64,000 bases of DNA from Lachnospiraceae bacterium (GCA_017553035.1 JAFZNE010000034.1:1-64000), one strand, 5' to 3'; numbered from the stretch's first letter, positions 51,509-61,883 are shown. Numbers and translations: made by a program. The notes: generated from the letters alone by a model not told the origin.

Positions 51509-52564
51509 TCACTTCTTTGCTACGATGCTTACCCAGTCGTTCATATGCAGAACTTCCACGATCTCGAACCCATTGGTAAGCACGGCTTCCTTAACGGCCT
51601 CTTCCTTGGTATTGATGATGCCCGAGCTGATGAACAGTCCGCCGTCCTTCATGAAATTACCTGCTCCTGCCGACAGCGGAATGATCACATCCGCAAGGAT
51701 ATTTGCAACGACCACGTCCACTTCGAAACATTTCAGATCTTTACACAGATCATCTTCGGTCAGTACATTGCCCTTGATAAATACCGTCTTTCCTTTCTGA
51801 GGGATTACGGCTTTCTCACATCTTTCGGCTGAAATGGCGTTGACTCCCGCATTTTCAACCGAAGTGTCGACGGCGATCTCGTCTATATCGATCCCGAGTA
51901 CCGATTCTGCTCCGAGCTTCATTGCGGCTATCGACAGAATGCCGCTTCCACAGCCCAGATCGAGCACACGGTCACCGGATTTCATATATTTCTTTAATGC
52001 AAGGATGCACAGTTTGGTCGTCTCATGTGCTCCCGTACCGAATGCCGTGCCCGGATCGATATCGATAACTATCTCGTCCGGATGTGCAGTCCCGGTTTCG
52101 GATGCACCCCCGGTTTCATAAGCACTGCCGGCTTCTCCAGCGCGGGGAAGGCTTCCCGGAACATATTCTTCCCAGGTCGGTTTGATCACTATGCTGTCAT
52201 CGATCCTGAAAGGTTTGAAGAACTCTTTCCAGTTATTGATCCAGTTATTGTCATCTTCGAGCGTTACCTCTAATTTCATCGCCCCGAAATCGCACAGACC
52301 CGAATAATCCTCTGCACATTCGCGGATCCTGGCTTCCAGCTCTTTTTCGTCAACGTCGGGGTCGACATAGAAACTTACGTATGCTATCCCTTCATCGGGC
52401 GGAAGTTCGGGAAGGATGTCTATGAACATCCTCTTCTTCTCGTCTTCGGTAAGCGGAACATTATCCTCGATCTCAAAGCCTTCAAGTTCAAGGTCCATCG
52501 CGATCGCTCCGAGATAATCAAGTGCCTCCGTTGTTGTCCGGAGTCTGAGCTTTTTCCATTTCAT
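51509..52564 (-). CDS. prmA: ribosomal protein L11 methyltransferase
   Basis: 351 residues, about 30 longer than usual. PTWEEYVPG near the fold entry, the SAM motif VLDLGCGSGILSIAAMKLGA, DPGTAFGTGAHETT and VVANILADVI are intact. The extra length is a low-complexity insert (GEAGSAYETGGASETGTAH) directly before the catalytic GTGxHETT loop. Methylates L11. Follows the solute-binding gene by 14 bases. Confidence 0.93.
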   Translation of the reverse strand: MKWKKLRLRTTTEALDYLGAIAMDLELEGFEIEDNVPLTEDEKKRMFIDILPELPPDEGIAYVSFYVDPDVDEKELEARIRECAEDYSGLCDFGAMKLEVTLEDDNNWINNWKEFFKPFRIDDSIVIKPTWEEYVPGSLPRAGEAGSAYETGGASETGTAHPDEIVIDIDPGTAFGTGAHETTKLCILALKKYMKSGDRVLDLGCGSGILSIAAMKLGAESVLGIDIDEIAVDTSVENAGVNAISAERCEKAVIPQKGKTVFIKGNVLTEDDLCKDLKCFEVDVVVANILADVIIPLSAGAGNFMKDGGLFISSGIINTKEEAVKEAVLTNGFEIVEVLHMNDWVSIVAKK

Positions 52565-52577
52565 CTTCGATCCTCAG

Positions 52578-54035
52578 TTATTCATTCCAAATGTATTTGA
52601 TATACTTCTTTTTGGGACTTCCGAGCATATAATCATCATTTGCGACCAGCGTGATCACATTATCGGATTCCGAAACGCTCTTGAGACTGTACTCACCGGC
52701 GCCGATCAGTTCGTTGACACGCTCGCGGCCGAGATAAATGTGCTTGGGTACCACGTAGAGATTGATATCTGCGGGTGCGACATCTTCTCCGATCAGGAAA
52801 TATACACATCCCCTCATAGCCATGTCATCGTATCTGTATGCTCCGGTCGTGATCCCGGAAATAACTTCCACGGGCTGTCCTTTTGTCAGATACACTTCCT
52901 CGACATAATCCTCAAAACGCTTCTCGTCGTTGCCCTGGACAGGTCTTTCGTAATTGATGCCGGTCTTGTCATCCAGATCGTACTGGTAATATTTGAAAAT
53001 GACATCATACAGGTCTTTGTACGTGAGCGGGGTCGTGTTCAGATCGTAAGTATCGCCGTTCGTATCGGTCATAATGCCGGTCCTTGAGTTGTAGGTCTTC
53101 ATGTATCCCCACATTGCGAATGCATATGCGATCTTCAGCGATTCGTCCGCCGAAACTCTCGACCAGGTAAGCGAATTGGAAAGGAATGCCTGAACATAAG
53201 CATTGCTTCCGTAATGTTCTCCAACGTAATTTACGATCTCTTTTGCGAACAGCTCGCCGGCTTCCTCCCAGCATCCCCAGAATTCTTTCTGTTCCGAAAG
53301 AAGGATCCCGTCGATCTCCGGATATGTCCCGTCTTTGTTGATGCCGGCTTTTTTGATGGTCTCGGCTTTCTTTATGCGTTCCGCGGTTACCTGAGTGTGG
53401 TAATCATTCATTCCGAAAATATCATTTTCATAGTATTTTTGCGGACCGTCATAATTGTGATTACCCAGCACATAAGCCGAATATACAACATCATCTATTG
53501 TTACGGGCTGTCCGTCGGAGAAATTAATGCCTTCTTTCAGGACCACCCTGAGCACTTTGTACTTCTTACCGCTCTCCTTGGCAGCTTTTGCCGTATTTCC
53601 GAAAAATGAATCATCATCGATAAACTGATATTCATAAGCAACACAAGGATACTCTATACCTGCCTGCGCCTGTCCCTTTTCGTCAATATAGAACAGCGGA
53701 GCCTGGGTCTTTGCAACTATCTCATCGGCCAGATCACTGTCGGCATAAAAAGGATTCAGGACCATTACCTCGTCGTCGAATCCTATTTCAACGGGCTGTT
53801 CGTCTTCGGCACTTCTTGCCTCAACACTTGCGTCATATCTGCCCTGCGGCCTGTCGATGATCGGCGTCGGCAGCGGAGTCGGTGTCGGCGTGCTGGTCGG
53901 CTGTGCCGGCTCTGTTATCTGTACCATCACGTCTCCGTCCGGTTCTTTATTTCCCGAGCATCCCGTAAATATAAAGATGCATAACAGTGCGGCAATAACA
54001 AATATATCTGTTTTAAAATACTTTCTCTCTTTCAA
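52578..54035 (-). CDS. orphan solute-binding lipoprotein (family 5), C-terminally short
   Basis: 485 residues from TTG 54035, eight bases after GGAGG. Signal with lipobox IFTGC, then a threonine/proline-rich linker and the SBP family 5 N-terminal lobe (GFDDEVMVLNPFYADSDLAD, FSDGQPVTIDDVVYSAYVLG). The sequence ends at KKKYIKYIWNE, near the middle of a normal family 5 protein, so the second half of the ligand cleft is missing. No permease or ATPase is nearby. Has its own promoter and sits in the heat-shock/prmA junction. Confidence 0.75.
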   Translation of the reverse strand: MKERKYFKTDIFVIAALLCIFIFTGCSGNKEPDGDVMVQITEPAQPTSTPTPTPLPTPIIDRPQGRYDASVEARSAEDEQPVEIGFDDEVMVLNPFYADSDLADEIVAKTQAPLFYIDEKGQAQAGIEYPCVAYEYQFIDDDSFFGNTAKAAKESGKKYKVLRVVLKEGINFSDGQPVTIDDVVYSAYVLGNHNYDGPQKYYENDIFGMNDYHTQVTAERIKKAETIKKAGINKDGTYPEIDGILLSEQKEFWGCWEEAGELFAKEIVNYVGEHYGSNAYVQAFLSNSLTWSRVSADESLKIAYAFAMWGYMKTYNSRTGIMTDTNGDTYDLNTTPLTYKDLYDVIFKYYQYDLDDKTGINYERPVQGNDEKRFEDYVEEVYLTKGQPVEVISGITTGAYRYDDMAMRGCVYFLIGEDVAPADINLYVVPKHIYLGRERVNELIGAGEYSLKSVSESDNVITLVANDDYMLGSPKKKYIKYIWNE

Positions 54036-54125
54036 CTTCAAAGCCTCCGTTTGTAAATGCCTTTTCATTTTGTGATAATTCGTCAAAACAATGACTCTTT
54101 TATCCTTATTTGCACATACGAAAAT

Positions 54126-54154
54126 AGAATACCACATTGTGCTTCTGATGTCAA
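54126..54154 (-). promoter_or_regulatory. promoter of the solute-binding gene
   Basis: Minus strand TTGACA, 17-bp spacer, TATTCT, about 90 bases before the TTG start. Confidence 0.7.
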
Positions 54155-54164
54155 AATGAGCAGA

Positions 54165-56879
54165 TCAGAGTTGATCTTTGATAATGTCGCCGAGTTTGGT
54201 CGAAGCATTGTCAAACGGCGGTGACATATACCTCTCCCTGAGCATATTCCGGTCTCTTTCCACATCGGCATGAAGATCCGCAGCAGTCATGAGTTTGCAT
54301 CCTGCGCCCCTGATAATGATCTGTTCGAGACCGTCGGAAGTCGCCACCGTGATATCATAAAGAGATGCTTTTGTGTGGGCGAAGCGCTCGATAAAACGGT
54401 CCGCTGTTTCGGCTTCTTTCGTATAAATGACCTTGATATTGTTGAGCGTGATGCACTCTTCAGCGTGTCCGGCTACCCTGTATGCGTCATAAACAACGAT
54501 CAGCTCCGTGTCTTTCATGGCACGGTAATCGCTCAGTATCTCGTTGAGCCTCTCGCGCGCTCCGTCAAGATTGACCGACGCCAGTTCCTTCAGTTCGTCC
54601 CAGGCAAATATGATATTGTAGCCGTCTACAAGAAGGTATTTCTCCTTGTCCGATGCTTTCTTGGTGCCCGACGGTCCGGACGTATTGCCGGAAGCCGCCT
54701 GCATGGCATCATCTCTTCTGTGTTTACGGTAAGGGTTCTTTATCGTGTTCTTACGGTTGGAGTAGGCGGTACGTTCAATTATCGCATCTACTTCATCAAC
54801 GCCCATCCATCTCTCACCCTGATCCTGTGTGTTCTTCCGTTCTTCCGCATAGTAAATATCGCGGTCATTGTCGCGGCGTATCAGTCTGGCTTTTCCTTCC
54901 GCGATGCTCAGTTCGCAGCTGATGTGTTTATAACGGTCAACTTCGTCCCAGGGAACCACAAATCCGGCTCCGTGGGCGCAGAAAACAGACGATGCCGGAT
55001 TCCGAAGGTCAGCATCGGGATCGTAATTTTTGGCAGCGATCACTTCCTCTGCATTATGGCAGGGATGATATCCGCCGTGGCAAAGTGTCAGAACGCCTCT
55101 GCCTTTGGTATATGCCGAAACATCCTTTACATAACCCTGTATTTCCGAAACAGGTGCCCTTCCTTTCAGAACGGTCATCTCCCCGATCATATCGGGTTCA
55201 TCGGTGATCTTGCCATACATGCGCTCTATGTCGGTCATGGCACGTCCTACGGACTCCCCCGGAACAATGAGCGTAAATTCGTACCAGGGCTCCAGAAGGA
55301 CGCTCTCAGCCTGCATAAGACCCTGTCTGATGGCCCTGTATGTCGCCTGCCTGAAATCTCCGCCTTCGGTATGTTTCAGGTGTGCCCTGCCTGCGACGAT
55401 AGTTATCCGCACATCGGTAAGAGGCGCGCCCGTCAGGACTCCCTTATGCTCTTTTTCGTAAATATGTGTATTGATAAGTCTCTGCCAGTTCAGTTCGAGT
55501 TCATTCGTACTGCAGACCGAAGCGGATGTTATCCCGCTTCCTTCCTCGGCCGGTTCGATCAGCAGCTGAACCTCGGCGTAGTGTCTCAACGGTTCAAAAT
55601 GCCCTACCCCGATCACGGGCGCCGAAACAGTTTCTTTATACAATACGCTTCCTTTGTCAAATACCACGTCCTCGCCGAACCGCTCTTTCAACTGGTATCT
55701 GATTATCTCAAGCTGTATCTCCCCCATTATCCGGATACACAGTTCCTTCAGTTCCTCGTCCCAGTATACATGGAGCGTAGGCTCCTCTTCTTCGAGGATC
55801 TTCAGTTTCTGCATCAGGGATCTGAGCCTGACTTTATCGTTCTCCACTACCCTGTAGGTCATTACGGGGATCAGTTCGGGACTGACTTCGCCCGTATCTT
55901 CCCCTATGACCTGTCCGGGAAATGTTTCCGTAAGGCCCGTTACCGCAACGATCATGCCCTGTTCGGCCTTATTTACGGTCTCGTATTTACCACCTGCATA
56001 GATCCTGATCTGGGTAACCTTCTCGGCCGTTTTCGGGATCTCTTCCTGCCCGGCGTTTCCTTCCCTGGGATAATATTCCACGATATCCCTGTTGGACAGC
56101 TCACCTCCGGTGATCTTCATGTATGTCAGCCTGTTGCCGTCATTGTCACGTCCGATCTTATATACTCTTGCGGAAAATGTCTCACTCGTAAACTGGCCTG
56201 GCGTATAATGCGCGACAAGTCCGAGCAGATCCTCCACTCCTTCTGCTTTCAGCGCACTTCCAAAGCACACCGGAAACAGGCCGCGTGTTCCGACAAGGTC
56301 GGTAATACTTTCGTCCCTTATATCCTGTGAGGAAAGAAATTCTTCCATGACATCTTCCCTGCACATAGCGATCTCTTCAAGAACGGAATTTCTCCGGGAA
56401 TCGTTGATCCCCGACATATCCGTACAAAAACCGGAAAGCTCCCGCCTGATATTCTCAAGCGCGAGCTGTTTATTGACATCCCTGTCGGTTTTATTCACAA
56501 ATATAAATACGGGTATATCGTAATTCTTCAGAAGCCGCCACAGAGTACGGGTATGTGCCTGAACACCCTCCGGTCCGCTGATGACAAGTATTGCCGCATC
56601 AAGGACCGACAGAGTCCTTTCGGCTTCCGCCGAAAAATCAACATGCCCGGGCGTATCAAGAAGCGTAAAAGAAACATCGCCGTATTCGAAAACCGCCTGT
56701 TTTGAAAAGATGGTAATACCGCGTTCCCTCTCAAGGACATAATTATCAAGGAAAGAGTCTTTTTTGTCCACTCTTCCCATCCTTTTCAATCTGCCGCAGG
56801 TATACAGTATACTCTCCGACAAGGTCGTTTTACCGGCGTCTACATGCGCCAGTATGCCTATTACCAGTCTCTTCATCAT
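54165..56879 (-). CDS. TetM/EF-G-like GTPase fused to Rae1/YacP-like NYN ribonuclease
   Basis: 904 residues. GTPase motifs: AHVDAGKTT (11-19), ERGITI (51-56), DTPGH (75-79), NKTD (129-132), SAL (208-210). EF-G/TetM domains II-V follow to about 690; the domain IV tip reads AHLKHTEGGDFRQATYRAIR, unlike the Tet(M) tip. A basic linker (about 700-744) leads to a NYN domain, 745-890, with YLLVDGYNIIFAWDEL, VVYDAY, TKEAETADRFIERFA and VATSDGLEQ, all matching Rae1/YacP. Rae1 cuts mRNA in the ribosomal A site, which is also where TetM binds. The ATG abuts the dnaJ stop (TAAATGATG), with no strong ribosome site. Confidence 0.9.
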   Translation of the reverse strand: MMKRLVIGILAHVDAGKTTLSESILYTCGRLKRMGRVDKKDSFLDNYVLERERGITIFSKQAVFEYGDVSFTLLDTPGHVDFSAEAERTLSVLDAAILVISGPEGVQAHTRTLWRLLKNYDIPVFIFVNKTDRDVNKQLALENIRRELSGFCTDMSGINDSRRNSVLEEIAMCREDVMEEFLSSQDIRDESITDLVGTRGLFPVCFGSALKAEGVEDLLGLVAHYTPGQFTSETFSARVYKIGRDNDGNRLTYMKITGGELSNRDIVEYYPREGNAGQEEIPKTAEKVTQIRIYAGGKYETVNKAEQGMIVAVTGLTETFPGQVIGEDTGEVSPELIPVMTYRVVENDKVRLRSLMQKLKILEEEEPTLHVYWDEELKELCIRIMGEIQLEIIRYQLKERFGEDVVFDKGSVLYKETVSAPVIGVGHFEPLRHYAEVQLLIEPAEEGSGITSASVCSTNELELNWQRLINTHIYEKEHKGVLTGAPLTDVRITIVAGRAHLKHTEGGDFRQATYRAIRQGLMQAESVLLEPWYEFTLIVPGESVGRAMTDIERMYGKITDEPDMIGEMTVLKGRAPVSEIQGYVKDVSAYTKGRGVLTLCHGGYHPCHNAEEVIAAKNYDPDADLRNPASSVFCAHGAGFVVPWDEVDRYKHISCELSIAEGKARLIRRDNDRDIYYAEERKNTQDQGERWMGVDEVDAIIERTAYSNRKNTIKNPYRKHRRDDAMQAASGNTSGPSGTKKASDKEKYLLVDGYNIIFAWDELKELASVNLDGARERLNEILSDYRAMKDTELIVVYDAYRVAGHAEECITLNNIKVIYTKEAETADRFIERFAHTKASLYDITVATSDGLEQIIIRGAGCKLMTAADLHADVERDRNMLRERYMSPPFDNASTKLGDIIKDQL

Positions 56880-58013
56880 TTATTTGAAAAATCTTTTCTT
56901 CTTGCCCTCCGGTTTGGGATCAGGTCCCGAATAGCTCTCATCGAATTTTCTCAGGAGCTCTTTCTGTTCCTCGGTCAGCTTGTCGGGGATCTGAACTTCA
57001 AGGGTAACATACTGGTCTCCCCTGACATTCTTGTTTCTTACGGAAGGAACACCTTTGCCTTTAAATCTGATCGTTGTCTCGCTGGCTGTACCGGGTTTGA
57101 TCTGGTACAAAACGTCGCCGTCGATCGTAGGTATCTTGATCTCGCCGCCGAGAACCGCCTTGGCGAAACTCATAGGTGCACGGCAGTATATATCCATGCC
57201 GTCACGCTGGAACGAAGGATGATCCGATACCCTTATCTCTACGAGAAGATCGCCTCTTGCACCGCCCTTGGTACCGGGATCGCCCATGTTCGAGACACGG
57301 ATGCTCTGCCCGTCATCAATACCTGCGGGGATATTAACTTCGATCTTCTTCTTTTTGGCAACATATCCGGTTCCGTAACAGGATGAACACTTCTCGCGGA
57401 TTATCTTACCGGTTCCGCGGCAATCGGGACAAACCTGAATGCTTCTGGAAATACCGAACAGTGTCTTCTGGGTGTACGCTACCTGTCCTTCGCCGCCGCA
57501 TTTTGAACATGTTTCCGGCTGTGTTCCGGGCTTTGCTCCGGTTCCATGGCAGGTTTCACATTCATCCTTGTAATTGATCTCTATCTCACGGGTTGTGCCC
57601 TTCATAGCCTCGTCGAAGGTGATGCGTACGGAAGCGTAGGCATTCTGTCCCTTCATCGGGCCGCTGCTCGAGCGCCTCGAAGAACCGCCGCCGCCACCGA
57701 AAATACCTCCGAACAGATCTCCGAACAGATCCGAAAAGTCCATGGAGCTGAAATCAAAACCTCCTCCGGCTCCTCCCATCCCGTTTTCGAACGCCTGATG
57801 ACCGAACTGGTCATATTGACGACGTTTATCGGGATCACTGAGGACCGCGTAGGCTTCTCCGACTTCCTTGAACTTCTCTTCGGCCTGCTTGTCTCCGGGA
57901 TTGGCATCGGGATGATACTTCTTGCCGAGTGTCCTGTATGCCTTCTTAATCTCCTCGGGAGTAGCGTTCTTCGCTACTCCGAGGACTTCATAATAATCTC
58001 TCTTTTCAGCCAT
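56880..58013 (-). CDS. dnaJ: chaperone DnaJ
   Basis: 377 residues. J domain with HPD in YHPDANPG (residues 30-38), Gly/Phe-rich linker, four zinc-finger repeats [32 protein letters not shown], and C-terminal substrate domains. Stimulates DnaK ATPase. Coupled directly to the downstream GTPase-NYN gene. Confidence 0.97.
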   Translation of the reverse strand: MAEKRDYYEVLGVAKNATPEEIKKAYRTLGKKYHPDANPGDKQAEEKFKEVGEAYAVLSDPDKRRQYDQFGHQAFENGMGGAGGGFDFSSMDFSDLFGDLFGGIFGGGGGSSRRSSSGPMKGQNAYASVRITFDEAMKGTTREIEINYKDECETCHGTGAKPGTQPETCSKCGGEGQVAYTQKTLFGISRSIQVCPDCRGTGKIIREKCSSCYGTGYVAKKKKIEVNIPAGIDDGQSIRVSNMGDPGTKGGARGDLLVEIRVSDHPSFQRDGMDIYCRAPMSFAKAVLGGEIKIPTIDGDVLYQIKPGTASETTIRFKGKGVPSVRNKNVRGDQYVTLEVQIPDKLTEEQKELLRKFDESYSGPDPKPEGKKKRFFK

Positions 58014-58024
58014 GGTAATAAACC

Positions 58025-59944
58025 TTAAACTTCTTTATAATCAGCATCCACAATGCCGTCATCCTTGCCGTTGTTGGACTGTGAACCGTTAAATCCGCCG
58101 TTGGAGTACATATCGGGGCCTGCGTCCTGGCTGAAGCCGCCGGCATTCATATCAGGACCTGCACCCTGTCCGCCTGCTGCCTGAGCCTGCTCATATACCT
58201 TCTGGAAGAGGCTCTGGGAATCTGTCATAAGTTTCTCTTTTGCAGCCCTGATGTCATCAACTTCACCGTCGCTCATAACTTCGGGGTTGGTCTTCTCGAG
58301 CAGTTCCTTCAGTCTTGCGATATCGGCCTGAACAGCTGCTTTGTCAGCCTCTGCGATCTTGTCTCCTACGTCTGCGAGAGCCTTCTCGGTCTGGAATACG
58401 ATCGAATCAGCCTCATTACGTGTATCAACAGCTTCCTTACGCTTCTTATCCTGAGCTTCGTACTCAGCTGCTTCCTTAACCGCACGCTCGATGTCGGCTT
58501 CGGTCATTGTAGTACCGGATGTGATGGTTATATGCTGTTCACGGCCGGTTCCTTTATCCTGTGCGGATACATTAACGATACCGTTCGCATCGATATCGAA
58601 GATAACTTCGATCTGAGGAACGCCTCTCCTTGCGGGAAGGATACCGTCAAGTCTGAACTGTCCGAGCAGCTTGTTATCTTTAGCAAACTGTCTCTCACCC
58701 TGGGTAACCCTGATATCAACAGCGCTCTGATTGTCTTCCGCAGTTGAGAATACCTGGCTTCCGCGGGTAGGGATCGTGGTATTACGCTTGATGATAGGAG
58801 TAGCGATTCCGCCGAGAGTCTCGATAGCCAGAGTCAGCGGTGTAACATCGAGCAGCTGGATATCGCCGAGTCCTGATTCACCTGCAAGCTTGCCGCCCTG
58901 GATAGAAGCGCCGAGCGCTACGCACTCATCGGGATTCAGGGTCTTGGAAGGCTCATGTCCGGTAAGCTGTCTTACTTTCTCAACAACAGCGGGAACACGT
59001 GTTGAACCGCCGACAAGCAGAACCTTGCTCAGATCGCCGGAATTGATACCGGCATCTTTTAATGCGGCATTAACGGGACCTGCAGTCATTTCGATCAGAT
59101 CGCTGATAAGCTCTTCGAACTTGGCTCTTGAAAGATCCATGTCGAAATGCTTGGGACCGTCCTGGTTAGCTGTAATGAAGGGCAGGTTGATATTGGTCGT
59201 TGTCGATGAAGAAAGTTCCTTCTTGGCCTTCTCAGCGGCTTCCTTAAGTCTCTGAAGTGCCATCTTGTCCATTGAAAGATCGATTCCTTCCTTCTTCTTG
59301 AATTCCTCGATCATATAACGCGTAACACGCTCATCGAAATCATCGCCGCCAAGTCTGTTGTTACCTGCGGTTGCAAGAACTTCGATAACACCGTTGTCGA
59401 TCTCGATGATGGATACATCGAATGTACCGCCGCCGAGGTCATAAACCATGATCTTCTGCTCGGCACCGTTGTCAAGTCCGTAAGCAAGTGCGGCAGCCGT
59501 AGGCTCGTTGATGATACGCTTTACATCAAGTCCGGCGATCTTGCCGGCATCCTTGGTTGCCTGACGCTGTGCGTCATTAAAGTATGCGGGAACCGTGATG
59601 ACCGCTTCCGATACTTTTTCACCGAGATAATTCTCGGCATCGCCCTTCAGCTTCTGAAGGATCATTGCGGAGATCTCCTGAGGCGAATACTTCTTGTCGT
59701 CAATGGTGATTCTGAAATCGGTACCCATATGACGTTTGATCGAAGAAACAGTCTTGTCCGCATTGGTAACCGCCTGACGCTTTGCAGCATCGCCGACAAG
59801 CCTTTCACCACTCTTTGTAAATGCAACTACCGAAGGGGTAGTCCTTGAACCCTCGGCGTTTGTTATAACTGTAGGCTTTCCGCCTTCCATAACCGCTACA
59901 CATGAATTTGTAGTTCCGAGATCAATACCAATTATCTTACTCAT
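58025..59944 (-). CDS. dnaK: chaperone DnaK
   Basis: 639 residues from ATG 59944 (AGGAGG upstream; a reading 10 codons longer is rejected). [30 protein letters not shown] and the substrate domain with SAQDKGTG; C-terminal lid ends with a Gly/Asn-rich tail and DADYKEV. Hsp70 folding machine. Confidence 0.98.
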   Translation of the reverse strand: MSKIIGIDLGTTNSCVAVMEGGKPTVITNAEGSRTTPSVVAFTKSGERLVGDAAKRQAVTNADKTVSSIKRHMGTDFRITIDDKKYSPQEISAMILQKLKGDAENYLGEKVSEAVITVPAYFNDAQRQATKDAGKIAGLDVKRIINEPTAAALAYGLDNGAEQKIMVYDLGGGTFDVSIIEIDNGVIEVLATAGNNRLGGDDFDERVTRYMIEEFKKKEGIDLSMDKMALQRLKEAAEKAKKELSSSTTTNINLPFITANQDGPKHFDMDLSRAKFEELISDLIEMTAGPVNAALKDAGINSGDLSKVLLVGGSTRVPAVVEKVRQLTGHEPSKTLNPDECVALGASIQGGKLAGESGLGDIQLLDVTPLTLAIETLGGIATPIIKRNTTIPTRGSQVFSTAEDNQSAVDIRVTQGERQFAKDNKLLGQFRLDGILPARRGVPQIEVIFDIDANGIVNVSAQDKGTGREQHITITSGTTMTEADIERAVKEAAEYEAQDKKRKEAVDTRNEADSIVFQTEKALADVGDKIAEADKAAVQADIARLKELLEKTNPEVMSDGEVDDIRAAKEKLMTDSQSLFQKVYEQAQAAGGQGAGPDMNAGGFSQDAGPDMYSNGGFNGSQSNNGKDDGIVDADYKEV

Positions 59945-60014
59945 AACCTTGTTCCTCCTGAAATAAAATTTCAATTATGTTCTTATTTTGAATATATGTT
60001 AATACCGGCTTGCG

Positions 60015-60752
60015 CTAGTTCGCGACCTTCACCATCGAATGCCTTACAACGCTGCCTCTGTACATATAACCCTTTTGGAGTTCTTCGCTCACGACATTCT
60101 CACCGAGCTCATCATTATCCTCATGCATTACCGCATTGTGAAGGTTCGGATCAAATTCGGCTCCGACTGCCTCTATCGGTTCAAGTCCCGCTTCTTCAAG
60201 ACTGCCGGCGAGCTGTCTGTATATCTTTTCCATGCCTTCGGCTATGGGAGAAGCCTTATCTTCGTCGCTCAGACTCTTCAGGCCTCTTTCGAAGCTGTCT
60301 ATCGCGGGAAGGATCTTCTCAATGATCGATTTCGCGCCCATATCGAACATCTGGCTCTTTTCTTTTTCATTCCTCTTGCGGAAATTCTCAAACTCGGCAA
60401 GATTCCTGAGGAGCTTGTCATTGAGTTCCTCTATCTTCTCGTCTCTGGGATCTTTCTTGTTCTTCTTGCCGAAAAGACCTGGTTTCTTCTTGCCTGTATT
60501 CGGTTCGTCCGCGTTGTTTCCGTCATTCTCTCCGTTTTCTTCGGATGCCTCATCCGGGCCTGTGTTCTCTTCGGTGCCTGCGTCCTGAGCAGCTTCCTCA
60601 CCGGTTTCGTCTGTGCCACCGGCTTCTGCTTTCTCAGCTTCCTGCCCGTCTTCGGCCTCTTCCTTGCCGGCTTCCTGTTCAGCTTTCCTTGCAGCTTCCT
60701 CTTCAGCCTTGCGGATGGCCTCCTTAACAAGTGTTTCCTTTACATCAGCCAT
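60015..60752 (-). CDS. grpE: nucleotide exchange factor GrpE
   Basis: 245 residues. First ~105 residues form an acidic, low-complexity coiled tail (many Glu/Ala), longer than in E. coli. The conserved core includes LAEFENFRKRNEKEKSQMF, ILPAIDSFERGL and the beta domain HNAVMHEDNDELGEN. Releases ADP from DnaK. Confidence 0.95.
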   Translation of the reverse strand: MADVKETLVKEAIRKAEEEAARKAEQEAGKEEAEDGQEAEKAEAGGTDETGEEAAQDAGTEENTGPDEASEENGENDGNNADEPNTGKKKPGLFGKKNKKDPRDEKIEELNDKLLRNLAEFENFRKRNEKEKSQMFDMGAKSIIEKILPAIDSFERGLKSLSDEDKASPIAEGMEKIYRQLAGSLEEAGLEPIEAVGAEFDPNLHNAVMHEDNDELGENVVSEELQKGYMYRGSVVRHSMVKVAN

Positions 60753-60785
60753 TGTTTCTTAGTTCCCTTCGTAAATATATTTGAT

Positions 60786-61829
60786 CTATGATTGCTTATT
60801 CTTGAAAATATCGTCAAGCTGGCCCATCAGGTTCTTCAGCGTACCGACAACTCTTTCGTAATCCATACGTTTCGGACCGATGATCCCGACCTTGCCGTAT
60901 ACACCTTCCTCGAGCTCATACGTTGCGGTGACCACCGAACAGTTCTTCATGGAATCGATAGGAGTTTCATTGCCGATATAGACCTGGATCCTTCCGTTTC
61001 CTTCGGCACTGTCATACTCGAGATCCTGATCCGCGAGCATTGCGAGCTCCTTCTTGTCTTCAAGCGTAAAGATCAGGTCCTTGACATCCTTGCCGTCATT
61101 GAGTTCCGGATAGCTGAGCATGTTGGTAACGCCGCTCGTATAGACTTCCAGGTTGCCCTCTTCCTGCATGGCTTTCGCAACCGCATCGAGGATATCGCTG
61201 ATCAGTCTTTCATGTTCTCCGGCCTGTTCCTTCATCTTCTGGACTATTCCGAGGCTGATCTCATCAAGATCGAGTCCCTGAAGGAATGAATTCATAACAA
61301 GATTGAGTTTCAGGACCATCTCCTTGTCGAGATATTCGTTCGCCTGTATCATCTTGTTCTTGACTATATTACCCTCGAGCACGATGACCGCAAGAACATT
61401 CTTCTCGTCTATCTCGGTAAGCTGGATAAATTTGCACTTACGGCTGCGATACTTGGGTGTTGTTACCATGGTGGCATAATTGGTATTCACCGAAAGCAGT
61501 TTGGCAACATGCTGCAGGAGATTCTCGATCTTGTCAGCTTTCTCTTCAAGGTCGGCCTTGATATTGTTCAGCTCCTCGACCTTCTCCTCCATCATGGTGT
61601 CCACATAGAACCTGTAACCCTTGTCTGAAGGGATCCTGCCTGCAGATGTATGCGGCTGGACGATATATCCGAGTTCCTCGAGGTCGGCCATCTCGTTACG
61701 GATCGTTGCAGAACTTAAGTTAAGGTCCGAAAGCTTCGAGATCGTCCGGGATCCGACCGGCTCGCCTGTTTCGAGATAATTCTTTATGATCGCCTGAAGT
61801 ATCTTAACTTTACGGTCATCAAGTTCCAT
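60786..61829 (-). CDS. hrcA: heat-shock repressor HrcA
   Basis: 347 residues. Winged helix: RTISKLSDLNLSSATIRNEM near 24-43 binds CIRCE; GAF-like core follows with SAGRIPSDKGYRFYVD. Represses this operon with GroEL help. First gene after CIRCE. Confidence 0.97.
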   Translation of the reverse strand: MELDDRKVKILQAIIKNYLETGEPVGSRTISKLSDLNLSSATIRNEMADLEELGYIVQPHTSAGRIPSDKGYRFYVDTMMEEKVEELNNIKADLEEKADKIENLLQHVAKLLSVNTNYATMVTTPKYRSRKCKFIQLTEIDEKNVLAVIVLEGNIVKNKMIQANEYLDKEMVLKLNLVMNSFLQGLDLDEISLGIVQKMKEQAGEHERLISDILDAVAKAMQEEGNLEVYTSGVTNMLSYPELNDGKDVKDLIFTLEDKKELAMLADQDLEYDSAEGNGRIQVYIGNETPIDSMKNCSVVTATYELEEGVYGKVGIIGPKRMDYERVVGTLKNLMGQLDDIFKNKQS

Positions 61830-61856
61830 GTCCTCTCCTGCCTCTCTTTTGATTTA

Positions 61857-61883
61857 TTAGCACTCGATGATGTAGAGTGCTAA
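61857..61883. promoter_or_regulatory. CIRCE operator
   Basis: TTAGCACTC-N9-GAGTGCTAA, perfect match, placed just after the hrcA start point. HrcA binding site. Confidence 0.98.

Noticed and set aside
54270..56330. 686-codon open frame on the plus strand
   Set aside because: It is antisense to the GTPase-NYN gene, has no ribosome site or recognisable domain, and its composition follows from the codon use of the opposite gene.
54165..56879. Acquired tetracycline resistance gene
   Set aside because: The GTPase is TetM-like, but the domain IV tip differs from Tet(M), the gene is fused to a ribonuclease and lies in the chaperone operon, so resistance is not the simplest reading.
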